This document shows, piece after piece, positions 1 to 6,123 of a DNA stretch of 10,868 bases. Source of the DNA: Atribacterota bacterium (lineage in GTDB: Bacteria > Atribacterota > Phoenicimicrobiia > Phoenicimicrobiales > Phoenicimicrobiaceae); the NCBI GenBank assembly GCA_030666935.1, contig DAOUWX010000042.1:1-10868 (forward strand), in the 5' to 3' direction. The translations under genes were made by a program, and so were the position numbers. Below the pieces are notes generated by a model. The model ran no database searches and was not told where the DNA came from. It saw only the letters and a list, made by a program, of their open reading frames with translations. Every line of letters begins with the position of its first letter. Within the stretch, counting starts at the first letter, position 1.

Positions 1-116
1 AAGTTGCGTTTTTTTAACATCTTATTCATTATTTCCACTACCAACCATACGTCATTTATCAATGTTCCGTTCCAATCCCAGATAATATGTTTATACTTGC
101 TTAATCTTTCTTTCAT
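1..116 (-). CDS. HAD-superfamily hydrolase, N-terminal part only (runs off the window start)
   Basis: The first 38 codons are visible, starting at an ATG (114-116) preceded by a GTGAGG-type ribosome binding site at 121-128. The translation begins MKERLSKYKHIIWDWNGTLI, which carries HAD motif I: a hydrophobic beta strand followed by D-W-N-G-T-L. In this superfamily the first Asp is the nucleophile that becomes phosphorylated or otherwise esterified. The second acidic residue of the usual DxDx(T/V) motif is Asn here; DWNGT variants occur in phosphoglycolate-phosphatase-like members. The gene begins 31 bases after the stop of the beta-propeller glycosidase, in the same direction, so it is probably in the same operon, and a sugar-phosphate phosphatase role would fit. 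The substrate cannot be read from this fragment. The family assignment is good; the function is inference. Confidence 0.75.
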   Translation of the reverse strand, partial: MKERLSKYKHIIWDWNGTLINDVWLVVEIMNKMLKKRN

Positions 117-147
117 TTATAACCTCACTTAATAAATATTACGGCCA

Positions 148-1113
148 TTAAAGTATCAATGTCCCATTCAGCATATATTTTAACCTTCTTGGCCTGTCCA
201 AACATCCGGCAAACCCATCAGATCCCTCTACTTTTATTTTCCATGTAAAAACTACATTATCACCATGTATATCTTTAATAACCCTTGCAGTATAGGTTTG
301 TGTCTCCGTGCCAAGTAAAACTTCTTTGTTACCTACCGGAGTGAATTTACCAAGAAGCATTTTTGATTGATAATACAGTGTTCCAGTCTGTGGTGTGAGG
401 GGAAATATCTCCTTTTTATGTTTCTCAGAATATGCGGTAGAGCTTGTAGTAAATAATAGATACCATCTTCCGTTTTTGAAATGAAGGTCTGGTACCTCCA
501 TTTCGTAAAAATTACTGGCATCTGTTGCAGGACTCATTACCTCCCAGCCCAGTAAATCTCTTGATTTTGCCCTTGCGATACATCCTCTTCCATTATAATC
601 CCCGTGATTAACTCTTGCACATATAAATGCATAATAGAATTTATCTTCCCTATTATAGATTATAAACGGATCCCTCCAATGCTCTAATCCTTCATCTGAT
701 ATATCAGCCTTCTCATACCAGTTTGGGTCTGCCTCTATTACCGGATTATTCTCATATTTTTTCCAAACATATAGATCCTCTGATATTGCAACTCCAATCC
801 TCTGGATTTTTCCTGCCTCTCTTTTAGAACGTGAGGTATAAAACATGTAATATTTGTCATTTTTTTCGATTATTGACCCCGTCCAAATTGAAGTATCATC
901 CCAGCTTCCTTCCGGACCTGCCTTAAGTACAGTCCTATCTTCCTTCCATATTTCAAGATCCTTCGAAACTGCATGGCCTACAGTAGCAACCGAATGTCTG
1001 ACATCCGGATTTTTTATACTTCTTGGTGCCTGCAAATAATAGATGTGATAAAGGTCCTTTTTTTTCATTAACCAAAAATCCCACATATAACTATTCGCTG
1101 GCGAATAATACAT
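148..1113 (-). CDS. GH32/GH68-like five-bladed beta-propeller glycoside hydrolase, cytoplasmic
   Basis: The 321-residue protein resembles the catalytic propeller of the GH32/GH68/GH43 superfamily. Candidate landmarks in order are S-Y-M-W-D-F-W at 8-14 (D12 is the likely nucleophile, in the place of the GH32 NDPNG Asp), W-T-G-S at 77-80, W-R-D-P-F at 146-150 (the RDP motif, D148 as transition-state stabiliser), and E-M-E-V-P-D-L at 204-210, which aligns with the E-C-P-D acid/base motif of GH32 (E206 probable). The C-terminal beta-sandwich of typical GH32 invertases is missing, and the length matches a propeller alone. There is no signal peptide, so it should act on sugars already imported by the upstream ABC permeases. 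The start ATG has an ACGGAG site 7 bases upstream (1121-1125). Fructosides are a reasonable substrate guess, but other glycosides are possible; the exact CAZy family is not certain. Confidence 0.8.
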   Translation of the reverse strand: MYYSPANSYMWDFWLMKKKDLYHIYYLQAPRSIKNPDVRHSVATVGHAVSKDLEIWKEDRTVLKAGPEGSWDDTSIWTGSIIEKNDKYYMFYTSRSKREAGKIQRIGVAISEDLYVWKKYENNPVIEADPNWYEKADISDEGLEHWRDPFIIYNREDKFYYAFICARVNHGDYNGRGCIARAKSRDLLGWEVMSPATDASNFYEMEVPDLHFKNGRWYLLFTTSSTAYSEKHKKEIFPLTPQTGTLYYQSKMLLGKFTPVGNKEVLLGTETQTYTARVIKDIHGDNVVFTWKIKVEGSDGFAGCLDRPRRLKYMLNGTLIL

Positions 1114-1455
1114 TTTAATACTCCGTTCATCTCAAGTCCTAAGCTGATAAAAAGTATCGAGTATATAGTATCGAGTATCGAGTAAAGAAAAAGAAAAACA
1201 CCAGAGAAAAAGAAGAGTAGAAAAACAAAAGTGATGGCTATTCTTTTCTTTCTTAAAGTACCCCACTAAAGTTTACACTAACTTTATCAGCCTCTTATAC
1301 AGTTGGTTTTATGATATCTATTATACTAACAGATTATCCCGTATATTTTAAGATTTAAAATATAAATATCAAAAAAATCTGAGAAATTATTATTAATAGA
1401 TATGTTGTTTATTATATGTTTCTTCCTATGTAGCCGCAGTAAATATTTCACATTG
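1114..1455. other. Intergenic gap between malG-type permease and glycosidase
   Basis: These 342 bases contain no convincing gene. They hold the glycosidase ribosome binding site (1121-1125), the heptamer repeat (1154-1188), a purine-rich stretch (about 1182-1230), a short inverted repeat TAAAGTT/AACTTTA separated by 6 bases (1267-1286), and an isolated TATAAT on the minus strand (1320-1325) without a recognisable -35 box. I see no strong intrinsic terminator after the permease gene. The size of the gap leaves room for a separate promoter for the glycosidase and HAD genes. Confidence 0.6.
1154..1188. repeat. Heptanucleotide tandem repeat, unit GTATCGA
   Basis: A 7-bp period is directly visible: GTATCGA, GTATATA, GTATCGA, GTATCGA (1154-1181), followed by a degenerate GTAAAGA unit. 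On the transcribed strand this gives repeated GATACT/TATACT boxes, which resemble -10 elements, 41 to 75 bases before the glycosidase start. A purine-rich tract (AAAGAAAAAGAAAAA type) follows to about 1230. The array could be a slippage-prone microsatellite. Any effect on transcription is conjecture. Confidence 0.7.
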
Positions 1456-2343
1456 TTATCCTTTGATGCCACTGGATGCTACCGAATGTATGAACCATTT
1501 TTGGAATAATAAGAAGATAATCAGTGAAGGAATAGTGACCATAGAAGCAAAAGCAAAAATATCTCCCCATACTTTTGGATCCTGGCTAAAGAATTGCTGA
1601 ATTGCTACCGGTAATGGTCGATATTCATAACCACGAGTTACCATAAGAGGCCAGAGAAAATCACCCCAGCGAAAAAGAAATTGTAAAATGGCAACTGTAG
1701 CAAAAACCGGTTTTGATAAAGGAACAATAATTTTCCAATAAACTTGAAAAGGATTGGCTCCATCTATTTTTGCTGCCTCATCCAGACTTTTGGGTAAACC
1801 AATAAAAAATTGATAAAAAAGGAAAATAGAAAAAGCATCAACAATAAAAGGTACAATTTGAACCTGATAACTATCTAACCAGCCAATTCGATTTACCATT
1901 AACAATAAGGGTATAACCACTACCTCAATAGGGATAATTATCAGAGCAATAATAAAAGAAAGGATAAGTCCCCTTCCTTTAAAACGTAGCCGAGCAAGCG
2001 CGTAAGCAATCATACTATTCAATACAAGTCCGGTAAGTACTGTACTACCTACAATAAAAACTGAATTAAACATAAAACGACCAAAAGGCATTTGCTTAAA
2101 TACATCAAAGTAGTTTTTGAGTCCTAAGTCTCCATAAGGAATAAAGGCTGATATACTGCTCATATCTCTTATAATCTGGGTCTCATTGTTTTTAATAGAA
2201 CTCACGAACATGAAAACTATGGGGAATAGGAAGAATAAAGCAACCACAATTAATAATAAATAATTAAGAGTTATAGAAATGTTCTTAGGGAATTTAAAGG
2301 AAAATCTTTGAGAATTTTTAATCGCAGTATCAACATTTGTCAC
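1456..2343 (-). CDS. Carbohydrate ABC transporter permease, MalG/UgpE type
   Basis: Inner-membrane subunit of a CUT1-type sugar importer, 295 residues, the usual length for MalG-like permeases. The first transmembrane helix lies at about residues 24-48, and several further hydrophobic segments follow to about 285. The EAA loop that docks onto the ATPase is clear at about 188-208 (D-E-A-A-K-I-D-G-A-N-P-F, then W-K-I-I-V-P). The start codon is GTG (2341-2343). It begins one base after the stop of the upstream permease, with the Shine-Dalgarno GGTGA (complement at 2350-2354) inside that gene's last codons, so the two subunits are probably translationally coupled. No ATPase gene accompanies it. 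The family call is secure; the sugar is unknown, although the downstream glycosidase suggests an oligosaccharide. Confidence 0.95.
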   Translation of the reverse strand: MTNVDTAIKNSQRFSFKFPKNISITLNYLLLIVVALFFLFPIVFMFVSSIKNNETQIIRDMSSISAFIPYGDLGLKNYFDVFKQMPFGRFMFNSVFIVGSTVLTGLVLNSMIAYALARLRFKGRGLILSFIIALIIIPIEVVVIPLLLMVNRIGWLDSYQVQIVPFIVDAFSIFLFYQFFIGLPKSLDEAAKIDGANPFQVYWKIIVPLSKPVFATVAILQFLFRWGDFLWPLMVTRGYEYRPLPVAIQQFFSQDPKVWGDIFAFASMVTIPSLIIFLLFQKWFIHSVASSGIKG

Positions 2344-2344
2344 T

Positions 2345-3292
2345 TTATATCACCGCCCTTTCTTCCTTTAAATAAACCCTTTGTATTAATGAAACGGCTA
2401 GCACAATTAGAAAAAACAGCACTCCAATGGCTGAAGCATAACCAACGCGAAGCATTTTAAAGCCTTCCTCGTATAAAAGCACAATGATAGTTTTAGTGGC
2501 TCCCTGGGGACCTCCTTTGGTCATAACCCAAACTTGGGTAAATAACTTGAACGCCAAAATAGTAGTAGAAATAATTACAAAAATTGTGGTGTTACGCAAT
2601 TGCGGAATGGTAATCTGCCAGAACTGTTGCCAGTTATTAGCTCCATCAACTCGTCCTGCTTCGTATAATTCATCAGGAATACCCTGCAGACCGGCCAGAT
2701 AAATTACCATTTGGAAACCCACTCCTTGCCAAACAGATAATATCATAATAGATGGTAGAGCTAAGGCGGTGTCGTTTAGCCAATTATAGGGTCCTAATTT
2801 TCCAAAACTAATGAAACTTATCATCTGGTTAATCAAGCCTTCTCCCGGATTGTACAAAAAATACCAAATAATAGACACCACCACCATAGTAGTAACTACC
2901 GGACTAAAATAAATAGTACGAAACAGATTGATAAAGCGAAGTTTTTGATTAACTAAAACAGCTAACAAAAGGGCAAGAAAAGTTTGTAAAGGTACTACAA
3001 CAACTGCGAAAATAAAAGTATTAAGTAATGCTTGATGAAAGCCTGGATTGCTAAATAATCTTAAAAAGTTTCGAAGGGCAATAAATTGGGTAGGTAAATT
3101 AGGATTGGATATTAATCTTTGGTCTGTAAAGGATATTACAAATGCTATGATAAAAGGGGTTACCAGAAAAATAAGCAAGAAAAATAATGGAGGGGCACAA
3201 AAAGACCAGGCTGCAAATGTTTCTCTTCTTTGTAATGAACTTCCATTCTTTTTAAGTGATTTTGTATTTGAAATGATAGATTCATTTATCAT
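2345..3292 (-). CDS. Carbohydrate ABC transporter permease, MalF/UgpA type
   Basis: First membrane subunit of the sugar importer, 315 residues. A polar N-terminus of about 28 residues is followed by a first membrane helix at about 30-55. The EAA loop lies at about 210-230 (Y-E-A-G-R-V-D-G-A-N-N-W, then W-Q-I-T-I-P), and the G-G-P-Q segment at 260-263 is typical of MalF-type proteins. The ATG start is preceded by a GAAGGG site (complement at 3304-3309) with a rather long spacing of 11 bases. It follows the binding protein by a 264-base gap holding a strong stem-loop and is tightly joined to the second permease downstream. It should form a heterodimer with that permease and receive substrate from the periplasmic protein encoded upstream. 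Confidence 0.95.
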   Translation of the reverse strand: MINESIISNTKSLKKNGSSLQRRETFAAWSFCAPPLFFLLIFLVTPFIIAFVISFTDQRLISNPNLPTQFIALRNFLRLFSNPGFHQALLNTFIFAVVVVPLQTFLALLLAVLVNQKLRFINLFRTIYFSPVVTTMVVVSIIWYFLYNPGEGLINQMISFISFGKLGPYNWLNDTALALPSIMILSVWQGVGFQMVIYLAGLQGIPDELYEAGRVDGANNWQQFWQITIPQLRNTTIFVIISTTILAFKLFTQVWVMTKGGPQGATKTIIVLLYEEGFKMLRVGYASAIGVLFFLIVLAVSLIQRVYLKEERAVI

Positions 3293-3507
3293 TATTTATT
3301 TAACCCTTCGATTATTTTTTACTTTTTTCATTCAATTATAATCTATTATCCTAATTTTCTCAAAATCCTTGTAAGTTATATTTATATCAAATTTTATAGT
3401 ATCATATTAAGGCAGCAAAAATAGTAAATTAATTGACGGGTTTGTTGTAACTTTTATATAAATAAATTAGTAGTATTTCTAATATAAATTTAGAAGTCTA
3501 AAGATTC

Positions 3508-3547
3508 TGTGCCTGCACTTTTCAAGTAATTAAAAAGTGCAGGCACA
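3508..3547 (-). repeat. Perfect 15-bp stem-loop after the sugar-binding protein gene
   Basis: The arms 3508-3522 and 3533-3547 are exact inverted complements, separated by a 10-base loop. The core arm is GTGCCTGCACTTTT, and each arm itself contains a small nested palindrome (GTGC-ct-GCAC and GTGC-ag-GCAC). The hairpin begins 9 bases after the binding-protein stop codon. On the minus strand it is not followed by a U-run, so it is a poor classical intrinsic terminator. The position matches the REP hairpins between malE and malF in Escherichia coli, which protect the upstream mRNA. A palindromic mobile repeat is the alternative reading. Confidence 0.8.
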
Positions 3548-3556
3548 TTAAAATAT

Positions 3557-4846
3557 CTAATTTGTAATCGGATAACCTCGATTGTCTTCAATGTCTTGAT
3601 CAATTTTTTGTACAGCCTTATCTAACTCAGTTTTAACATCTGCACCGTTAACTATATTTTGTACTGCCTCTGCAAATGCAGTAGTTATAGTTGGATAAGC
3701 CGGGGTTTCGGGTCTTGTAACTCCAACTCCACCTTCTAGCTGTTCAACAAAAATTCCAAGTGGGTCATTTGCTCCAAATAATTCTGACATAGCAAGGGCA
3801 GATTTGCGAGCAGGGACAGCACCATTAGCATTGGTCATACGTAAGATTTGTTCCGGTTCAATAAGATATTCCAGGAACTTCCAGGCAGCCTCCGGGTATT
3901 TAGATTGAGAAGTTATCCCCCAATTCCAGGAACCCATACCAGTAGCAGCCTTATCACCAAATTTGGGTATGGGGAGAAGTACTAAATCATCGCCCAATCC
4001 CTCATTGTGGGGAGTCCACATCCAATGGCCTACAAAAGATAAAGCAGCAATTTTTCTACCGTAGAAGTCGTCATCACCTGCAGGCTGAAGGTTAGCATAT
4101 CCTTTGCCGAATAAGCTCTGGAACCAAGTCATTGCTTCCACCGCTTCGGGGCCATTAAGTGCACCATCTGCTGATTGGAAATCACTACGGTCAATTAAGT
4201 CAGCACCCCAACTCTGAATAATCGGTGAAAAACCATAAGTGTACCATTCGCCCTGGCCGTAATTCATCTTAAAATCAATGGCATATTCCACCTCATTTAA
4301 AGCTGTTAATTTTTTCAGAGCTTCATCGAATTCTTCCAAAGTCCAGGCATCCTTAATGCTTGTAGGAATACGTACTCCTGCCTTCTTTAAGTAAGCTTTA
4401 TTCCCCCAAATGGCTAAACCGGAATCAAAAGTTCCCAAAGAATATAACTTTCCGCCAAAAGTACCCTGCGCAATAATAGTAGGCAAAAAGTCATCTCTTA
4501 AATAATCGGAAACATAATAATCCAAAGGAATGAGATGGCCAGCCCAGGCATAATTGTAGAGAAAAGGACCGTCAAAGTCCAATAAATCAGGAAGATCACC
4601 GGCTAAAGCTGCGGCACTGACCTGTTCATTAAAAGAACCTTCAGGAAGTCTAACTGCTTTGACTATTACTTGGTTCTGCATGGCGTTAAAATCTTCTACC
4701 TGTGCGTCAAGGACTTCCCGCTCTTCTCCCTTTCCAGAGTGAAACCATACTTCAATAGTTACAGGTTCGGCTAAGGCAGTAAGTGTAAAACTGGTTAAAA
4801 GTAATACGGTTAGTAAAATTAAAGTAAACCATGTTAATTTTTTCAT
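3557..4846 (-). CDS. Sugar ABC transporter substrate-binding protein, family 1, periplasmic
   Basis: A 429-residue family 1 (MalE/UgpB-like) solute-binding protein. The N-terminus is a signal peptide: MKK, then a hydrophobic core to about residue 24, with a probable signal peptidase I site after A-L-A (24-26). There is no lipobox cysteine, so the mature protein should be free in the periplasm. The body has the usual two-lobe sugar-binder features: the opening I-E-V-W-F, a tryptophan- and aromatic-rich middle, G-S-W-N-W-G near 305, and P-E-A-A-W-K-F-L-E-Y-L near 318-328. The ATG is preceded by an excellent AAGGAGGAT site about 7 bases away. It lies between the LacI regulator and the two permeases, and the stem-loop after its stop may raise its level above theirs. 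Substrate specificity is not readable here. Confidence 0.95.
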   Translation of the reverse strand: MKKLTWFTLILLTVLLLTSFTLTALAEPVTIEVWFHSGKGEEREVLDAQVEDFNAMQNQVIVKAVRLPEGSFNEQVSAAALAGDLPDLLDFDGPFLYNYAWAGHLIPLDYYVSDYLRDDFLPTIIAQGTFGGKLYSLGTFDSGLAIWGNKAYLKKAGVRIPTSIKDAWTLEEFDEALKKLTALNEVEYAIDFKMNYGQGEWYTYGFSPIIQSWGADLIDRSDFQSADGALNGPEAVEAMTWFQSLFGKGYANLQPAGDDDFYGRKIAALSFVGHWMWTPHNEGLGDDLVLLPIPKFGDKAATGMGSWNWGITSQSKYPEAAWKFLEYLIEPEQILRMTNANGAVPARKSALAMSELFGANDPLGIFVEQLEGGVGVTRPETPAYPTITTAFAEAVQNIVNGADVKTELDKAVQKIDQDIEDNRGYPITN

Positions 4847-4958
4847 TTTAAATATCCTCCTTTTAATTAACTAATTTATCTTAATAACTTTCTATTTGCT
4901 ATACTTATCACCTCCCTTCGATGTGAATAATGAGCTTTTCGTAAAATTCTTAAAGCCT
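4847..4958. other. Gap between LacI gene and binding protein, with a second orphan Shine-Dalgarno
   Basis: This 112-base gap contains two near-perfect ribosome binding sites on the minus strand. One serves the binding protein. The other, AGGGAGGTGAT (complement at 4907-4917), is about as close to the 16S anti-Shine-Dalgarno complement as a site can be, yet no ATG, GTG or TTG lies at a usable distance after it. I find no convincing -35/-10 pair in the gap, so transcription from the LacI promoter is the simplest source of binding-protein mRNA. Confidence 0.5.
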
Positions 4959-5993
4959 TTATTCAGCACTTTCTCGACAGGATTTTCTTATGATTAATTC
5001 CGCATTCAGGATATGATTTTCTTTTTGAGAATAATCTTTTATTTTATTTTGTATCTCTGCAATGAGTAATTCAGTGGCAAGTTTACCTATCTGATTTGTG
5101 GGTTGTCTGATAGCGGTGATTGATGGAGTGATCAGTTTAAACCATTTAGAATCATCGAAGGATAAAACTCCCATATCTTTTGGTACTTCATATTGAAGTT
5201 CTCTGACCGCCCTGAGGACCTGATAACATATATTATCATTCCCACATAAAATAGAATCTATTTCTTTGTTTTGGTATAGCCAACTCTTAATAATTTCCTT
5301 CTTATCACTGCCATTATATTGAATAAATTTTACATTCATCTTTTTTGAGGAATTATGTAGTTGAGCAGCCATTTTATAACCCGACAGTCGTTGTTCCATG
5401 GTATATACATTTGTCTGGTAGGAAACAAAACCTACATTCATAAAACCATGAGCAAACATATGGTTCATGGCTTTTTTGGTAATCTCTGTATTATTGATAC
5501 CAACAAAATCTGCAGGAAGCCCATATACTTTCCTATCAATTTGAATAGCCTTAATTTTATGGGGAATTACTGAATCATAAACGCGAGTAGAATTATTAAC
5601 CGGAGCAAATATTAATCCTTCAACTCCATTTTGTATGAGTGTATTAATATGTAATTGTTCTTTTAACGGATCATCCTCAGAATCACATAAAATTACACTA
5701 TACCCTTCGCTATGTGCGGTTAGTTCAATTGCTTTAACTACTTCTGCAAAAAAACTTTCTCTTATGTCTGATATTATAACTCCAATTACCCGAATTTTTT
5801 TTCCTCTTAATCCACGAGCAAATATATTAGGAGCATAGTTAAGTTTTTCAATTGCTTTAAGAACCCTATCCTGTGTTTCTTTATCAACATGACGTGTTTT
5901 ATTGATAACATGAGAAACAGTTGATATAGAAACCCGGGCACATTCTGCAACCTCTTTCATGGTTGATTTTTTTGAGTTTTCGGGTAAAACCAT
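4959..5993 (-). CDS. LacI-family transcriptional regulator
   Basis: A 344-residue repressor in the LacI/GalR family. From the start chosen here, the helix-turn-helix occupies about residues 11-34 (T-M-K-E-V-A-E-C-A-R-V-S-I-S-T-V-S-H-V-I). The hinge helix is at about 54-64 (P-N-I-F-A-R-G-L-R), with L62 in the position of the leucine that LacI proteins insert into the central CpG of the operator. The rest, from about residue 68, is the periplasmic-binding-protein-like effector and dimer domain, starting I-R-V-I-G-V-I-I-S-D. The frame stays open upstream through a TTG at 6026 and an ATG at 6011, but the ATG at 5993 is the only one with a proper Shine-Dalgarno (AAAAGGGA, 6 bases away). It probably binds the operator at 6021-6036 and controls itself and the sugar genes downstream; the inducer sugar is unknown. 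Confidence 0.93.
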   Translation of the reverse strand: MVLPENSKKSTMKEVAECARVSISTVSHVINKTRHVDKETQDRVLKAIEKLNYAPNIFARGLRGKKIRVIGVIISDIRESFFAEVVKAIELTAHSEGYSVILCDSEDDPLKEQLHINTLIQNGVEGLIFAPVNNSTRVYDSVIPHKIKAIQIDRKVYGLPADFVGINNTEITKKAMNHMFAHGFMNVGFVSYQTNVYTMEQRLSGYKMAAQLHNSSKKMNVKFIQYNGSDKKEIIKSWLYQNKEIDSILCGNDNICYQVLRAVRELQYEVPKDMGVLSFDDSKWFKLITPSITAIRQPTNQIGKLATELLIAEIQNKIKDYSQKENHILNAELIIRKSCRESAE

Positions 5994-5999
5994 TAGAAG

Positions 6000-6007
6000 T
6001 CCCTTTT
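6000..6007 (-). promoter_or_regulatory. Ribosome binding site that fixes the LacI start
   Basis: The minus strand reads AAAAGGGA, then six bases, then ATG at 5993. The in-frame ATG at 6011 and TTG at 6026 lack a comparable site, and the TTG lies inside the putative operator. This supports a 344-residue protein. Confidence 0.75.
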
Positions 6008-6020
6008 CCATAAAAATATT

Positions 6021-6036
6021 GCGCAAACGTTTTTAT
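6021..6036. promoter_or_regulatory. PurR/LacI-type operator upstream of the LacI gene
   Basis: The plus strand reads GCGCAAACGTTTTTAT. It contains the self-complementary AAACGTTT (6025-6032) with a central CpG, overlapping a second palindrome TTGCGCAA (6019-6026). From memory of the PurR consensus ANGCAANCGNTTNCNT, 9 of 11 fixed positions match, with the left half-site nearly perfect and the right half degenerate. It lies just downstream of the -10 box, around the expected transcription start, a classic repression position. The most likely ligand is the LacI-family protein encoded immediately downstream. Confidence 0.75.
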
Positions 6037-6043
6037 CATATTT

Positions 6044-6073
6044 ATTTTACCATTTTCAAAATTTGTTTGTCAA
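6044..6073 (-). promoter_or_regulatory. Sigma70-type promoter for the LacI gene
   Basis: On the minus strand a perfect TTGACA (-35, complement at 6068-6073) is followed by an 18-base spacer and TAAAAT (-10, complement at 6044-6049). The predicted start near 6037 abuts the operator and leaves a leader of about 44 bases. An alternative -10, TATGAT (complement at 6035-6040), lacks a well-placed -35. Confidence 0.75.
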
Positions 6074-6097
6074 ATAAAAATCGATAAAATTAAAAAA

Positions 6098-6116
6098 GGG
6101 GTGGGTTGATGGAGGG
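6098..6116. other. G-rich/C-rich tract between TRAP permease and LacI promoter
   Basis: The plus strand has G runs GGGG, GGG, GG and GGG within 19 bases. The minus strand, which is the transcribed sense, is correspondingly C-rich and nearly G-free and is followed by a run of T. It lies 8 bases after the TRAP permease stop. It has no hairpin, so it is not an ordinary intrinsic terminator. A Rho-loading region or an imperfect G-quadruplex are possibilities. Confidence 0.4.
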
Positions 6117-6123
6117 TTATACA

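Noticed and set aside
1154..1188. CRISPR-like array
   Set aside because: The unit is only 7 bp, with no spacers between copies, so it is a microsatellite.
1267..1286. TAAAGTT/AACTTTA inverted repeat as an operator or IS end
   Set aside because: The arms are only 7 bp of AT-rich sequence, there is no matching copy at another promoter in the window, and no transposase remnant is nearby.
3434..3463. A plus-strand promoter look-alike, TTGACG, 18 bases, TATAAA
   Set aside because: There is no plus-strand gene downstream; it would only read antisense into the binding-protein gene. In AT-rich DNA such pairs arise by chance.
4936..4946. TTTTCGTAAAA as a second LacI-type operator before the binding protein
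   Set aside because: The halves are separated by an odd number of bases, so the central CpG symmetry is lost, and there is no promoter beside it.
5994..6026. Upstream extension of the LacI protein to the TTG at 6026
   Set aside because: This would put the start codon inside the operator and add 11 residues before the normal LacI N-terminus, without a ribosome binding site.
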